From: Malus domestica
Taxonomy: Eukaryota > Streptophyta > Magnoliopsida > Rosales > Rosaceae
Assembly (NCBI RefSeq): GCF_042453785.1
Contig: NC_091670.1
Location: 32,995,501 to 33,059,500, forward strand
Length of the DNA stretch: 64,000 nt
Direction of reading: 5' to 3'
A model generated the notes under the pieces. The model had not been told where the DNA came from. It saw nothing but the letters and a program-made list of their open reading frames with translations, and did no database searches. The position numbers and the translations under genes were made by a program. Shown in pieces: positions 1-11,488 of the stretch (within the stretch, counting starts at the first letter, position 1; each line of letters begins with the position of its first letter).

Positions 1-1034
1 AGCAGAGACAGATTCTTGAATGCAACATTAGCCAAGCCCATCCATAATCGCTTTTCCCATGCGAAATCGACTGCTAAGTTTAATTCAATTTCTCATGTGA
101 ACTAAAACATACAAGAAAGAAGGAGCAACGTCAATCAAAAAACAAAACGTAAAACTCCATAGGATTAGTTTTCTCACTCAAACACAATTCGATTAATTTC
201 TAACGATGAACCCTAACAACCAGCTGATTCCCATTTTATTGTTCCACTCTTTGATTTCAATTAAACATTTCATTTCATGCACGCAAATTCGATAGCATAT
301 GATAAAGGTTAACAACCCACATCGCGATTTCATCGCTCCGCATTGGGTGGTGACTATGAATGAGTATTAGTTATTAGCTTCTAACAGTTGAATAAGAGGG
401 AAATAACGATTTTAACCTCACACGTGAGGCTCACGTGCAAGCTGTTAACAGAAGAATGACAAACTTTCAGTTTAGGGCATGAATCATAACAAACTCACCT
501 CAAGAATTTTTTTCCTAATTTTTTTTTCACCAAGAGTACCATTTATTCGATTAGGCAAAAAAAAAAAAAATTTACAAAATTTCAATTGAGAAACGAATAG
601 CCCTAGCTGCGAACAACCTCCCTCTGTTCTCTTCATCCCTCACACCTTTCTAAACTCTTCCGTCCACCCCACCCACCCCAAATTTTATCTCTATTTTTCT
701 TCCTATTATACAACCCTTGCTTTTGAATTGCAAATCAAGAACATATATATATATATATATATATGGATATGAATCGTAAATCCAGATCTTGCATGGTAAG
801 AAATAAAGAGATAGAAAGAGGAGAAAAAAAAATGATGCTAACTTTCCCCGCAACAAAGAGAAAAGGAGTTACCGCTGTCATATATGGTGCTAGTTATGGA
901 TATGAATATTAAGGTTAGTATAAAATATTTGACCACGTAGTAGCTTTGTTTTGTGTGAGGGAACTCTTTAGCTTCTCTTGCCATATGAATGTGATGTGTG
1001 GGCGGTGATTTAAGTTGTAACTCTTACTCTGCAG
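1..1034. other. Left-edge spacer, no gene seen
   Basis: No reading frame here resembles a known protein. The stretch is AT-rich, with poly-A/T runs near 510-570 and an (AT)n microsatellite at about 742-764. Short reading frames across the C-rich patch near 660-680 have no recognisable domain. The last 80 bases lead into a PGK exon remnant and may be old intron sequence of that lost gene. Confidence 0.6.
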
Positions 1035-1209
1035 TCTGTAGCAAAGAAGCTTGCAGAACTTAGTGGAAGGGAGTGACAACAATCATCGGAGGTGGAGATT
1101 CTGTTGCGGCCGTGGGGAAAGTAGGAATTGCTAGTGTGATGAGCCACATATCAACTGCTGGTGGTGCGAGTGTGGAGTTGTTGGAAGACAAAGAACTTCC
1201 TGGTTACGT
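1035..1209 (+). pseudogene. Tail-exon fragment of a plastid-type phosphoglycerate kinase
   Basis: Right after an acceptor-like CTGCAG, the plus strand encodes a PGK last-exon sequence: KKLAELSG, then [13 protein letters not shown], then a MSHIST-like and ELPG-like end. It matches the last exon of the intact PGK at 14543-14737. The block around VGIASVMSH and KELPG is closer to chloroplast PGKs than to the cytosolic gene downstream. One base is missing after the LSG codons compared with the intact exon, so the frame shifts, and no upstream PGK exons are present. It is a dead relic. The same tail occurs again at 3826-3888, which ties both copies to the local tandem duplication. Confidence 0.85.
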
Positions 1210-1519
1210 TTCATATAAGGTCCCAATATGTCTCTATATAAAGTTTCCATAAGAGATGGCAGGGAGGGACAATGGCAGCCATTCGAACAATCTAATAAAT
1301 TTGTTCTTTGCAACATTTTCTTTTTAAAATATCTTGAGGTTTAGTTCTCTATCCCAGTCACAATCTGTTAACCCCTGCACCCTACGGATTTAATTTCCGA
1401 TTAAATTACAATTTTCAAGCCGCGAAAATCAAACATTCAACGGACCGACAAGTACAATCTTTAGACCAAAAAAATTAAAAGTTCAAAACCTATGAGGTTC
1501 ATCATAGCTTATATAAGAG

Positions 1520-1646
1520 TAATGCTACACTTATCATCTATTTGTACCATCTCTCTAATAAAGGTAGGGCCCACAAACACATGTGAGTCTCATCTATATT
1601 AGAATGGTACAAAATCATAGTACAAGTAGGTGGTAAGAATAACATT
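1520..1646. mobile_element. Short MITE with imperfect terminal inverted repeats
   Basis: The left end (AATGCTACACTTATCATC, then TTTGTACCA) and the inverted right end (AATGTTATTCTTACCACC, then ACTTGTAC) form an imperfect inverted repeat of about 30 bases around a 130-base element without coding capacity. It lies between the PGK relic and the first F-box relic. The family and the exact target-site duplication are not resolved. Confidence 0.5.
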
Positions 1647-2121
1647 TTTTTTTTTATAAAAATGCTTACGGATTTTGTTTTTTATTCTAAAACTAGAATT
1701 TTCAGTTAGCTTACAGTGTTCTCAATTCATGTCTTTTGTATGTGAAGAACTGATGCAAACATATCTAGTCTACTTCGTACTAGAAACATCAAAATCTCAA
1801 GTACACTAGGCGGTGAAAATCAAACAAATAATAATTCACCCATTACAATGACAAAATTCATCGCATCGACAACTGCTATGCATATAAACAATGTGCACCG
1901 AACAAATTAACTATGAATACATTTGAAATGCAAAATCAAACTCAGCAAATGTAGCATAAAATCACTCTAAATTTGATTCTACCATACAAATATCAACCGG
2001 TGTTCACATTTCAAGTGTCATAACCTGGTGGAATCATGACATTGGAAATCACCTTAGCAGCAAACAAAGAAAAGTAAACAAAATAAGCCAAAGGTTGAAC
2101 ATAACTAAAGAATCTAACCAC

Positions 2122-3539
2122 CTGATAGTCGTGATGGATCATATTTTTTTTAAAGTGAATTCCTTTTGACATCATCGCTGTTCTCAACTTTATCAAGACA
2201 TCATGTACATCATAACGGTGACTCTGAAAATAGTATATGGTCATCTTCCCCAAATCGTGAGCATGCTCGAGTTTATAATATGCGAACTCAATAACATTAG
2301 ACTGGTGTTCATCATATTGTATGACTTAAACTCCTTGGCTTCAGAAATAAACGAAAGCTCTCTTTCGATTTCCAACAGTCCCTATTTAACCATAGGTACT
2401 GAAAAGGCAGACAATCAAGAAAATTGTTAGATGAAAACAAAACAGCAACGAAATAAATAACGAGTTTGTGACCAAATTGTGAATCAATTTGCTTAATTTC
2501 TGAAGTGTAATCTTACCTCAAGAATGATTGGATCCAAAATAAGAACTTTAACCTTGCGGATGCTACAAAGAAAATCAAATAAGACATCAAAGTTGGAGAT
2601 CTGAGTTGTAGAATAAATCATAGCCTTCTCCAAGAACATTAAGTTTCCAAGATTTTGGCGAGTCTTAAATTCCCCAAACCATTCCAAATACTTGAGATTT
2701 GGAGCAGAAATGTTGACCAATCCAATCGGTGCATCGAAATGTAATTTTTCAAGTCTGTCACCGGAGATGTTAAGATGGCATTCGTCGTTGAAGTCATGAG
2801 ACTCACACCAAAATGATTCCAGAGAAGAGCTTTCGATGATAAGATTGTTGACCCCAAGACAATTTTCAAGAAGTAATTCCTTAATGGATGTACAGGAACC
2901 TGAAAGCCACTTAAAAAATCGATCATCATCATCCTTTATCGAAACATCTTTCAACCTCAGGTATTCAAGATTAGACAAAAAATCCATGGTGGGCACAACA
3001 CTAATATTGCAGATCATGTACACAAGCAAAGATTTCAACGATTTACATGGTAAAAGGGAAGCAGGAAGCTCTCCAAACGTAACAAGATGAAGCACTTCAA
3101 CATTGCACCCCACTGCAATTTCAATCCATTCCCTCAATCGCGATTGGAAATGTACCTCATGTGCATCCTCATGATAATCACAAAGGTACTAACAAAAGCG
3201 AAAGCATTGTATCTTACGATGCACCCCACGTTGAATGAAAAACTTACTCAAAGAATCCAAAACACTTCTGTTCTTTCGACAAGTGGAGATATTCACCAGT
3301 ACACCGTAAAAATCATGAAAATTCAAGTACGGGGTCGACACATAAAACTTTCTGCATGTTTTGGACACACAGCCAACCCTAATTAGGTCTTCGAAGTTCA
3401 AGTGGGACAAAATCTGATGAGCGATTTCGATTGGGAGATTACTGAATCGATCTAATCTACTACTGTTTGCTATCCGATTGCTAAAACTTTTAGGAATTAC
3501 AGTGGCCATTGAAAACGAAAAGCACAAATCACCGTTCAC
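2122..3539 (-). pseudogene. F-box/LRR/FBD protein, decayed copy 1
   Basis: The minus strand from 3539 starts with a clear F-box (about residues 30-70: LDRFSNLPIEIAHQILSHL, then RVGCVSKTCR). LRR-like segments (ELPASLLPCKSLKSL, LEYLRLKDVSI) follow, and after an intron (2516-2399, donor GTAAGA, acceptor CAG) comes an FBD-like exon down to about 2122. Such proteins are normally substrate receptors of SCF ubiquitin ligases. This copy looks dead. An in-frame TAG (about 3187-3189) replaces a Trp codon kept in the paralog, and a one-base insertion early in exon 2 shifts the frame into a stop. Translation could still give an F-box-only N-terminal protein of about 116 residues. Identification by motif is firm; loss of function is inferred. 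Confidence 0.8.
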
Positions 3540-3825
3540 AGTTCACAGACAAGAAGAACAAGATCACACTGACTATGATCAAGAAAATAGGAGAGAGATA
3601 GACAAATACTACACCTCTCTCTACAAGTTTCAGGCGCGCGGTTTGTGAGGCGGTGGTGTTTGCCTCTTCTTTCTAGGTTCTTTGATGCTCCTTCTGTGAT
3701 TAGGCAACACTTTTCTTCCCTGTTGTTGGACTGGGAGTCGCAGTGCAACTCCTGCTTGTATTTTTCTTTGCTAATTTCAATATATTACTATCTTTACCAA
3801 AACACACACACACAAAAAAAAGGAG

Positions 3826-3888
3826 TCGTTGGAAGGCAAAGAACTTCCTGGTGTACTTGCTTTTGACAAAGCCACGCCAGTTCCTGTG
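3826..3888 (+). pseudogene. Second plastid-type PGK C-terminal fragment
   Basis: This short stretch reads SLEGKELPGVLAFDKA followed by TPVPV, the extreme C terminus of a plant PGK. The TPVPV extension after the DKA/DEA motif is typical of chloroplast PGKs and is absent from the intact cytosolic PGK downstream, which ends LALDDA. Sequence upstream is unrelated, so the fragment is truncated on its left. It is the counterpart, in duplicated unit two, of the fragment at 1035-1209; together the two cover more of the lost tail exon than either alone. Confidence 0.75.
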
Positions 3889-4552
3889 TATGAACAATTT
3901 TTTTTTCCTGTATTTTTTTCCCTGCCCACCTTGTTGGTGTTTCATTCGAGTCTGTAAAAGAGAAATGGCGTGGAGGAAGGTGTGAGTTCGAGTTGTGAAT
4001 GCCTAATGTTACCTTCAATATAAGGTCCCAAAATGTCTCTATATAATGTTTCCATATGAGATGGCGGGGAGGGACAAAGGCAGCCATTCGAGCAATCTAA
4101 TAAATTTGTGTTAACCCCTGTCCGAGCAATCTAATAAATTTGTGTTAACCCCTGCGCCCTACGGATTTGGTTTCCGATTCTAAGTTACAATTTGTCAAGC
4201 TGCGAAAATCAAATATTCAACGGACTGACAACTACAATTTTCATAAATGTAGTTAGTCCTTTGTTTTCAGACCAAAAAATAAAAGTTCAAAATATATAAA
4301 AATGCGTACAGATTTTATTTTTTATTCTAAAACTAGAATTTTTAGTTACATTGCAGCCATACGTTGTTCTCAATTCATGTACTCTGCTGAATGTGAAGAA
4401 ATGATGCCAACATATCTAGACAAATACAGCCGGTGTTCACATTTCAATCTCATAACATGGTGGGAAACATGACATTGGAACTCACCTCAGCAGCAAACAA
4501 AGAAAATTAAACAAAATCACCAAAGATTGAACCGAACTAAGGATCTAATCAC

Positions 4553-7160
4553 CTGATGGTCGTAATGGGTCACAATTTTGTGAAAGTGAATGCCTTTCGA
4601 CATCACCGTTGTTCTCAACTTCACCATGGCGTTGAGCACCTCAGAACGATGAGGATAGTATATGATCATCTTCTCCAAGTCATGAGCATGCTCGAGAATA
4701 CAATATGCGAACTCAATAACATTAGACCGAAATTTATAATGTATGACTACCTCCTTGGCATGAGAAATAAAAGAAAGCTCCTTTGATTTCCAATAGTCCC
4801 TTTTTAACCGTAGGCACTGAAAAGACAGACAATCAAGTAAATAGAACGAAAACAAAACACCAACGAAATATATAAGAGTTTGCGAACCATAACGTGAATC
4901 ATTTTGCTGAATTTGTGTAGTGTAGTCTTACCTCAAGAGTATCTGGGTCCAAAAAAAGTAATTTAACCTTGCGGGTGCTACAAACAAAATCAAATAAGAC
5001 ATCAAAGTTACAGTTCCAAGGGGAAGAACAAATCACAGCCTTCTCCTAAAACATTAAGTTTCCAAGATTTTGGCGATTCGAAAATTCCCAATCCATTCCA
5101 AATACTTAAGATTCGGAGCAGAAATGTTGACCAATCTGTTTGTCTTCCTCCCAATCGGTTCAACAAAATGTAATTTTTCAAGTCTGTCACCAGAGAAGTT
5201 AACATGGCATCCGTCGTTGTATTAATGAGACTGAGAGCAAAATGATTCCAGAGATGAGCTTTCGATGACAAGGTTGTTGACCCCAACACAATCTTCAAGA
5301 AGTAATTCCTTAATGGATGTGCAGCAACCTGAAATCCACTTCAAAAATCGATCACCATCATTCTTTATCGAAACATCTTTTAACCTCATGCATTCGAGAT
5401 TAGACGAAAAATCCATGGAGGGCACAACACTAATGTTGCAGATCATGTCCACAGTTAAAGACTTCAACGATTTACAGTGCAAGAGGGAAGCAGGAAGCTC
5501 TCTAAACGTATTATTAGGAATGACAACAAGATGAATCACTTCAACGTTGCACCTCACTGCAATTTCAATCCATTCCCTCAATCGCGATTGGAAATAAACA
5601 TCACAGTCATCATCGTCGTCGTCGTCACCATCATCAACCCAAAGGTCCCAACGAAAACGAAAGCTTTGTATCTTATGATGCACCCCACGTTGAACGAAGA
5701 ACCTACTCAAGGAATCCAAAACCCTTTTCAGACGAGTGGATGTATCCACACCAGATAAGTCGTGAAAATTCAAGTACGGGGTCGATATATAAGCGGTGTA
5801 GTCAAACTTGGATTTTAAAGATTTTAAAATCCTAGTGTAGTCAATTAAAAGATTTTAAAGAATTTTAGAATCCATTAAAATTTAGGTGTAGTCAATTAAA
5901 AGATTTTAAAGGATTTTAGAATCCATCCAAATCTAAAGGAGTTGTATTCAATTGAGAATTTGAGAGACTTTAATGGATTTATAAATCTGTGGATTTTTAT
6001 GGAGTTTAATTGATTTGTAGAGATTCCATATAAAATTTTGATTCAATTCCCTCGAAATCTCATGGGAAGAGATGAGATTTGTGGATGCTTAAAATACACT
6101 ATGAAATCTCTCAAATTCCCTCAAATTCCTCAACTTTCTCAAATTCTTTAAAATAAATTTCTAATTGAATACACCTGGAATGTTATAAACTTCTTTAAAT
6201 CATAATTGAATACACCCAGATTTCTAAGGATTTTAATAAACCATCTTAAAATTCTAATTGAATACACCTAAAATTTCAGAGAATCACTTAAAATCCTGAT
6301 TGAATACCCCTAGATTCATTAAAAGAATTAAAATCCCTTAAAATCCCAATTGAATACACCCCCCCTTCAATTAGAATTTTAAAATAGTTTATTAAAATCC
6401 TTAGAAATCCAGGTGTATTCAATTAAGATTTTAAATAAGTTTATAACATTCCAGGTGTATTCAATTAGAAATTTATTTTAAAGAATTTGAGAAAGTTAGG
6501 AATTAGAGGGAATTAGAGAGATTTCGTAGTGTATTTTAAGTATCCACAAATCTCACCTCTTCCCATGAGATTTCGAGGGAATTGAATCAAAATTTTATAT
6601 GGAATCTCTACAAATTAATTAAACTCCATAAAAATCCATAGATTTATAAATCCATTAAAATCTCTCACATTCTCAATTGAATACACCCCCTGAATACACC
6701 TTGAATTTTAGAGAATCACTTAAAATTCTGATTGAAATACCCCTAGATTCATTAAAAGAATTAAAATCAATCAAAATTCCAATTGAATACAGCCCCTAAA
6801 TGTATTCAAAAAATTAAGATTTTAAAGGAATTTAAAAAGTTGTGGATTTTGTGGGATTTGAAAGCGAAAACTATATATAACCAAAACTAAAAAGAATCCA
6901 ACCTCAACCCCATTTCAAATCCTTCTCCCACAATCCACCACAATCCATTCAAATTCTTTAAAATCCATATGAATTTTGTAAGAGTCTTTAATTATCTTAA
7001 ATCCTATCAAATCTATCACTTTTAAAACCATTTAAAATCCTTTTAAAATCCTTTAAAACTCTCTGCATCTTTTGGACAGACAGCCAACCCTAGTGAGGTA
7101 TTTGAAGTTGAGGCGAGACAAAATATCACTGCGAGCATGCTCAAAACTTGCAGTGGTCAT
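4553..7160 (-). pseudogene. F-box/LRR/FBD protein, decayed copy 2, split by a transposon
   Basis: This is the paralog of the copy at 2122-3539, with the same exon plan: F-box exon near 7160-7058, LRR part from about 5790 down to 5030, and FBD exon about 4820-4553 (VIEFAYCILEHAHDLEKM is recognisable). A 1.26 kb insertion (5793-7053) cuts the F-box exon between the GCLSKRC segment and NFHDLSG. The F-box itself is shortened compared with copy 1. The LRR frame has a stop at about 5222 where copy 1 has an Asp codon, and further frame damage follows near 5045. It keeps a stretch of acidic residues (DDGDDDDDDD) that copy 1 lacks. Almost certainly non-functional. Confidence 0.8.
5793..7053. mobile_element. 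Nested MITE / fold-back complex inserted in the F-box exon
   Basis: Comparison with the uninterrupted F-box copy shows an insertion flanked by TAA on both sides. The inner part (about 5934-6795) is a hairpin: the stretch near 5940-6250 is nearly the reverse complement of 6375-6690. Ends and internal junctions carry the phrase GTGTATTCAATT or its complement at least ten times. TAA also flanks the inner element, so it probably jumped into an older outer element (5793-5933 plus 6796-7053) with degenerate GGATTTTAAA-type ends. No coding sequence is present. A TAA target duplication fits Tourist/PIF-Harbinger-type MITEs, but the superfamily call is tentative. Confidence 0.65.
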
Positions 7161-7544
7161 TGAAAAAGCAAAGTACAATCGCCGTTTCACATATGGGAAA
7201 AACAAAATCACTCAACTATATATGTTGTAGGTGGAAACCGAGAAAAAAAAAGAAAAAAAGGAATTAGGGTTTTTGTAGCCGAGGAAAAAAAGAAGAGATA
7301 ATTGAAACAATAGTCCATGAATTTTGTCACAAGGTCTCTGAACTAAATATTCATGAATATCGGTCATTGGACATGATGTGATAATGTGGAATGTATTCAA
7401 TAATATGTAGAGTTTGAATAAAATAATCCATGTATTTGACAAAATATATATATATATATATAATCCATGTATTTATATCTTTTAATTTTTTTTCTTACCC
7501 TTATCTCTTCCTTGAAATTCTCACTCAGTAATTACAATTGTTAT

Positions 7545-7690
7545 AGAAAGGGTGATGTAAGGGAGACCAATACCAAATTTTATAAATCATATGATGTGGT
7601 TGTTGATAATTGGATTATTTATTAATATTAAGTGTTGATCAAAGTGTCAATTGACCCCATGACTACCACAACCTTGCGCATTACACTCCT
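7545..7690. mobile_element. MITE-like repeat, GGGAGACC...AAATTTTATAAA family
   Basis: The phrases CCAAATTTTATAAA, ATGATGTGG, GATAATTGGATTATT and AAGTGTTGAT occur here in the same order as near 29890-30050 and, more diverged, near 23640-23760. Three dispersed non-coding copies of one short layout point to a MITE family. Ends were not fixed exactly. Confidence 0.45.
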
Positions 7691-7784
7691 CCCACATACT
7701 GATAACGTAATACTATCGGATCGGATATCCAGTAATCCAACAAATCAGATATGGATTTTGTAGCGAAAGATCCATTGCGGTTGA

Positions 7785-10344
7785 TGTCACAGCCCGTTCC
7801 AAAATATTACATTCGTGGCTGTGAATGGACGAAATTGCCCTTAAGAAATACTAAGTATGTGAAGCTCAAGTTGATAATTATCTAGGTTCCTAAGTTTTGA
7901 AAATAAAATGGAATTTAATAAGGATGGAACTTAGATTTTTAGGTTAAAATTTTGTGGTTTGGAGTTGGGGATTGGAAAAGGACCACGTGGGATCCCCACA
8001 CCCCTCAATCTTCTCCCTATTTTCTGCATGCTGTCTCTCTCTCTCTTCCCTCACGACTCTCTCACTCTCTCTGTCACTCTTCTTCTCCGTTCGAACCAAA
8101 CCAACCACAAAACCACCCTAAACTTCTACCAACGACGGAGTTAAGACCACCATCAAACTCCTGGAACCTCCACGATCACGATGGTATCCATTTCAGGTAA
8201 GTTTTGCTTCGGAAAAACCCTAGTTTCAAAGTTCCCGTGAAATGGTACTGTTCATGATCTTCTAAATGACTACGTTTTAGGCTAAAAAAAGATCACAGCG
8301 GGCTTAGTGAGGTCCCAAGGAAGCTCGGAGTGCTTCGTTGGAAGTTTTTGGACGTAAGAACACGGAGATCGACAAGTTCAAAGTTTGGCCGGAGCTTTCG
8401 AGGCTTTTTCCGGCGAATCTCCGGCGAGTTAGGAGTCGAGGTAGGTATCCATCTCTTCATCTCGTCAAGTACTACAACTTTCCTTTTTGTTTCACTCAAT
8501 TTCGTTGATTATTGAAGAAGTTATACTCATTTGAAAAATACCCAGTTTCCGGCGACCTCCGAGGCTTTCGAGGCAGTTTCCGGCCAAACCACGGCGAACT
8601 AGGTGTTTTGCAAGGTACCATTCTATTTGTCTCTTCAAGGGCTACAACTTTAGTTTTTGAATCACTTGATTTCGTTGAGAAATGACAAAGTTATGGCAAT
8701 TTGAAAAACGGCCGCCGGAAAAACCAGTCCGGCGACCCAAGGAAGAAGAAGGTGCGCGTGGGGGCGCGTGGACCCGTACCTTCCTTGGCGCGTGGGGGCG
8801 CGTGCTACAGTAAAAAATTATTTTAAAAATATTTCGACGTCCGTGACGTCGAGTAGATCACCGTGGTATATTCATATACCCAATTTGAGCACCATATGAG
8901 AAAGTTATTACGAATTGTTGGTTAGGTGCTTTAAATAACGTTTTATAGTTTTTGCAATAGGTGAAAATGTGAATTAACGATCCGACCGTTGGATGGTGAT
9001 GAAATTTAGGAAGTTGTCCTAGAGGTATATTGTGGACCTCTGGAAGTTATGGATTTAAAATCTGAGTGGCAGATCTTCCGGATCGATCTACGTAGTGACG
9101 TATTTTATATAAGTTATATATTCTATCGATATGAATTCTGAGGTTGGAATTGATTATTGTTTTAGGCGCCGATCGTCATGACGCCTTGGCGTATTGTGCT
9201 AGGGAGTTGTAGGGCGAACTCCAGGTGAGTGGGCAGTTTTGTTTTCCGTATACATATATACTTACCGTTTTCCCAGAAATTGAAAATGCATGAAATTATG
9301 CTTTAAATGAAAATGTATAAAAGTATATGAGATATATTAGTTGAAATGCCATGCATAGAAGTATGCGAAAAGTATATAGAATTATACGAAAAATGTGAAT
9401 TGAGATGCCATGCATAAAAGTATATGAAAAGTATATAGAAATGTGAATCGAATTGCCATGCATGAAATGATATGAAAAGTATGAATTGAGATATGATGCA
9501 TATGAATGAATGGTGCGGCGGACGCACAGGTGAGTATCAGGTGAGTATTTAATTACTATTATGATGATGTTGATGTATATTGAGCTCAAATCCTGCACCA
9601 TGGTTTAGTGCTTATAGTATTCACCGCATCGCACGCTCGCCTTGGATCCAAGTAGATGCTGGTCGCATAGTCCACACGAAGTGGGTGCGACGGGCCAGTC
9701 GAAGAGTGTTAGTGAGATTTCGACTGGTGGGTGACCTTAGATTATGTGCACAGATGATTGATGAGAAAGCACTAGAGCGTAACTTGTGTGCAGAAGGCCG
9801 GACAGGTCACAGAGGTGACTCCGGTAGAGTGAGAGTGATAGAATTTGAGCTCTAGGTTCAACCGTACAGGGCTATTAGAGGGCCTCCGGTTGATTACTTT
9901 CTTGCACCTGATATGATTATTGTTGATGCATCCATACTTAACTGTTGAATTAGACATGGCACGGCATGATTGATAAAGAAAAAAATGTTGAGTTAATGAA
10001 TTGAAGTTTTGAGAATATATATGTATATTTATATTTTACATTTCTGGGAAAGTATACAAGTTTTACGGAGAGGGGTTACAACGTTTTGAGAAATGTTTGG
10101 ATTTGGAAAAGAATTGTTTTACTGACCCACTCAATTTTGGTTTTGCGCCCCTCCAGGTTCAGGAATCACAAAGGTGTGGTGGCTACGAGGAATTCGACGG
10201 TGTTCTGACAGATTGGACAAAATTAGGACTCACCTTCGGGTGTATCAACTTATAAATTGTATTTTAAAGCTTCCGTACTGTGCAAATGGTTACGTCACTC
10301 TCACGTGACGGCCAGCATGCCCTCCTTCGGGACGGGGTGTGTCA
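7785..10344 (+). mobile_element. Solo LTR, 2.56 kb, LTR retrotransposon (probably Gypsy-type)
   Basis: The element begins TGTCACAGCCCG and ends GGACGGGGTGTGTCA, and it is bordered by a perfect 5-base duplication GTTGA (7780-7784 and 10345-10349). It has no gag or pol reading frame and no second LTR, so it looks like a solo LTR left by recombination between two LTRs. A CT-rich tract near 8030-8090 and GC-rich blocks near 8700-8800 are part of it. Its termini resemble those of the solo LTR at 24415-26437. The family is inferred from termini and size. Age cannot be read without a partner LTR, but the intact target duplication argues against great age. Confidence 0.75.
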
Positions 10345-10520
10345 GTTGAACTTTTTTTTTTCGAGTCAGATATCAAATATAAGGTGATCCACACATTTTG
10401 TGTGTAAAATTTTGAAAGTTTATAGAGCAAATAAGGAGAGAAATGTGAGTTAATTTGTTTTTCTTTTATTGATTTTTATTCATTTTTTACGGAGAGATGA
10501 GGGAGGGGAAAGGAAACTTA

Positions 10521-11488
10521 GGCCATCTCTAACCGATGGCTGGCCAAATGGCTTGTTTTAGCCCTTTGGCCCTCCAAAATTCTCCAAGATATTAATATTT
10601 TAATGAACAGTGCAATGCCATATTTGCCTCCGTCTCCAATCGAGGGCCAGAGGGTCAGAGGGCTCATTTTAGCCCTGTCACAAAAAACTGTCTCCAACCG
10701 AGGGCCAAATGGCCATAGGGCCAAACATAATTTATTATTTAAAAACTACAACTTAAATTAAAATCCAATGGCTAGAAGTTATAGGAAAAAAATGGAATTT
10801 AAAAAAAAAATATGAAACAAATTTTGTGAAATAGAAGTTTTAGGAAAAAAAATGAAATTTAAAAAAAAATATGAAACAAATTTTGTGAAATATAAGTTAT
10901 AGGAAAAAAAATATGAAACAAATTTTGTGAAATAGAATTTATATGAAAAAAAATGAAATTTAAAAAAAAATATGAAATAAATTTTGTGAAATAGAAGTTA
11001 TAGGAAAAAAATGGAATTTAAAAAATATATGAACCAAATTTTGTAAAATAGAAGTTATACAAAAAAAAATATGAAACAAATTTTGTAAAATATAAGTTAT
11101 AGAAAAAAAGTTATAGGAAGTTATAGAAAAAAAAAGGTTTAAATTCATAAAAAAAAAAAAAAAATTTGAATACAACGGCTAGTGACTGGCTAGCCATGGG
11201 AATTCAAATTCAAATTAGTGTCGGTTTTAATAGACATTGTTCAAACTGATATTATATTAACATTGCTATTAATGTCGGTTATAACCGACACTAATAATAT
11301 AGTGTATATTATTTCTGTTGGTTATAACCGACAAAAATAACAAAACATTAAAAAAAAATGACCAGCCCTCTAGCCCTCTCCGATTTTGTGGGGTCATCCC
11401 AGATTCCAGAGCCCTCTGGCCTAGCCTTCAGTTGGAGACGATTTTCGAACTATTTTCGGCGCTCTGGACCCTTCGGTTAGAGATAGCC
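10521..11488. mobile_element. TTA-flanked MITE, 968 bases, with internal tandem repeats
   Basis: The left end GGCCATCTCTAACCGATGG and the right end CCTTCGGTTAGAGATAGCC are inverted repeats and are flanked by TTA (10518-10520 and 11489-11491), as expected for a Tourist/PIF-Harbinger-like element. The ends hold several sub-copies of a GAGGGCCAAATGGCC-like phrase. The middle (about 10770-11130) is six or so degenerate 50-60 base tandem units built on TTTTGTGAAATAGAAGTTAT. Near 11270-11335 two perfect palindromes GTCGGTTATAACCGAC or close variants occur. No protein is encoded. Confidence 0.7.

Larger units (their letters stand above)
1035..7170. repeat. Tandem segmental duplication: PGK tail plus F-box/FBD gene, two units
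   Basis: Unit one (about 1035-3540) and unit two (about 3824-7170) have the same order: a PGK tail fragment, then a shared 3' flank (compare 1210-1310 with 4017-4110, and 1375-1450 with 4150-4220), then a minus-strand F-box/FBD relic. Unit two has a further 40-base tandem repeat near 4085-4160 and a 1.26 kb transposon inside its F-box exon. The copies differ at many sites, so the duplication is not recent. The ancestral unit probably held a plastid PGK gene beside an F-box gene. Confidence 0.8.

Noticed and set aside
9580-9957. Arg-rich plus-strand frame and its antisense frame inside the large solo LTR
   Set aside because: No gag, pol or host domain; the stretch is LTR sequence and the frame is open by chance.
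10960-11175. Phe-rich minus-strand frame
   Set aside because: It is the complement of A-rich tandem units in a MITE.
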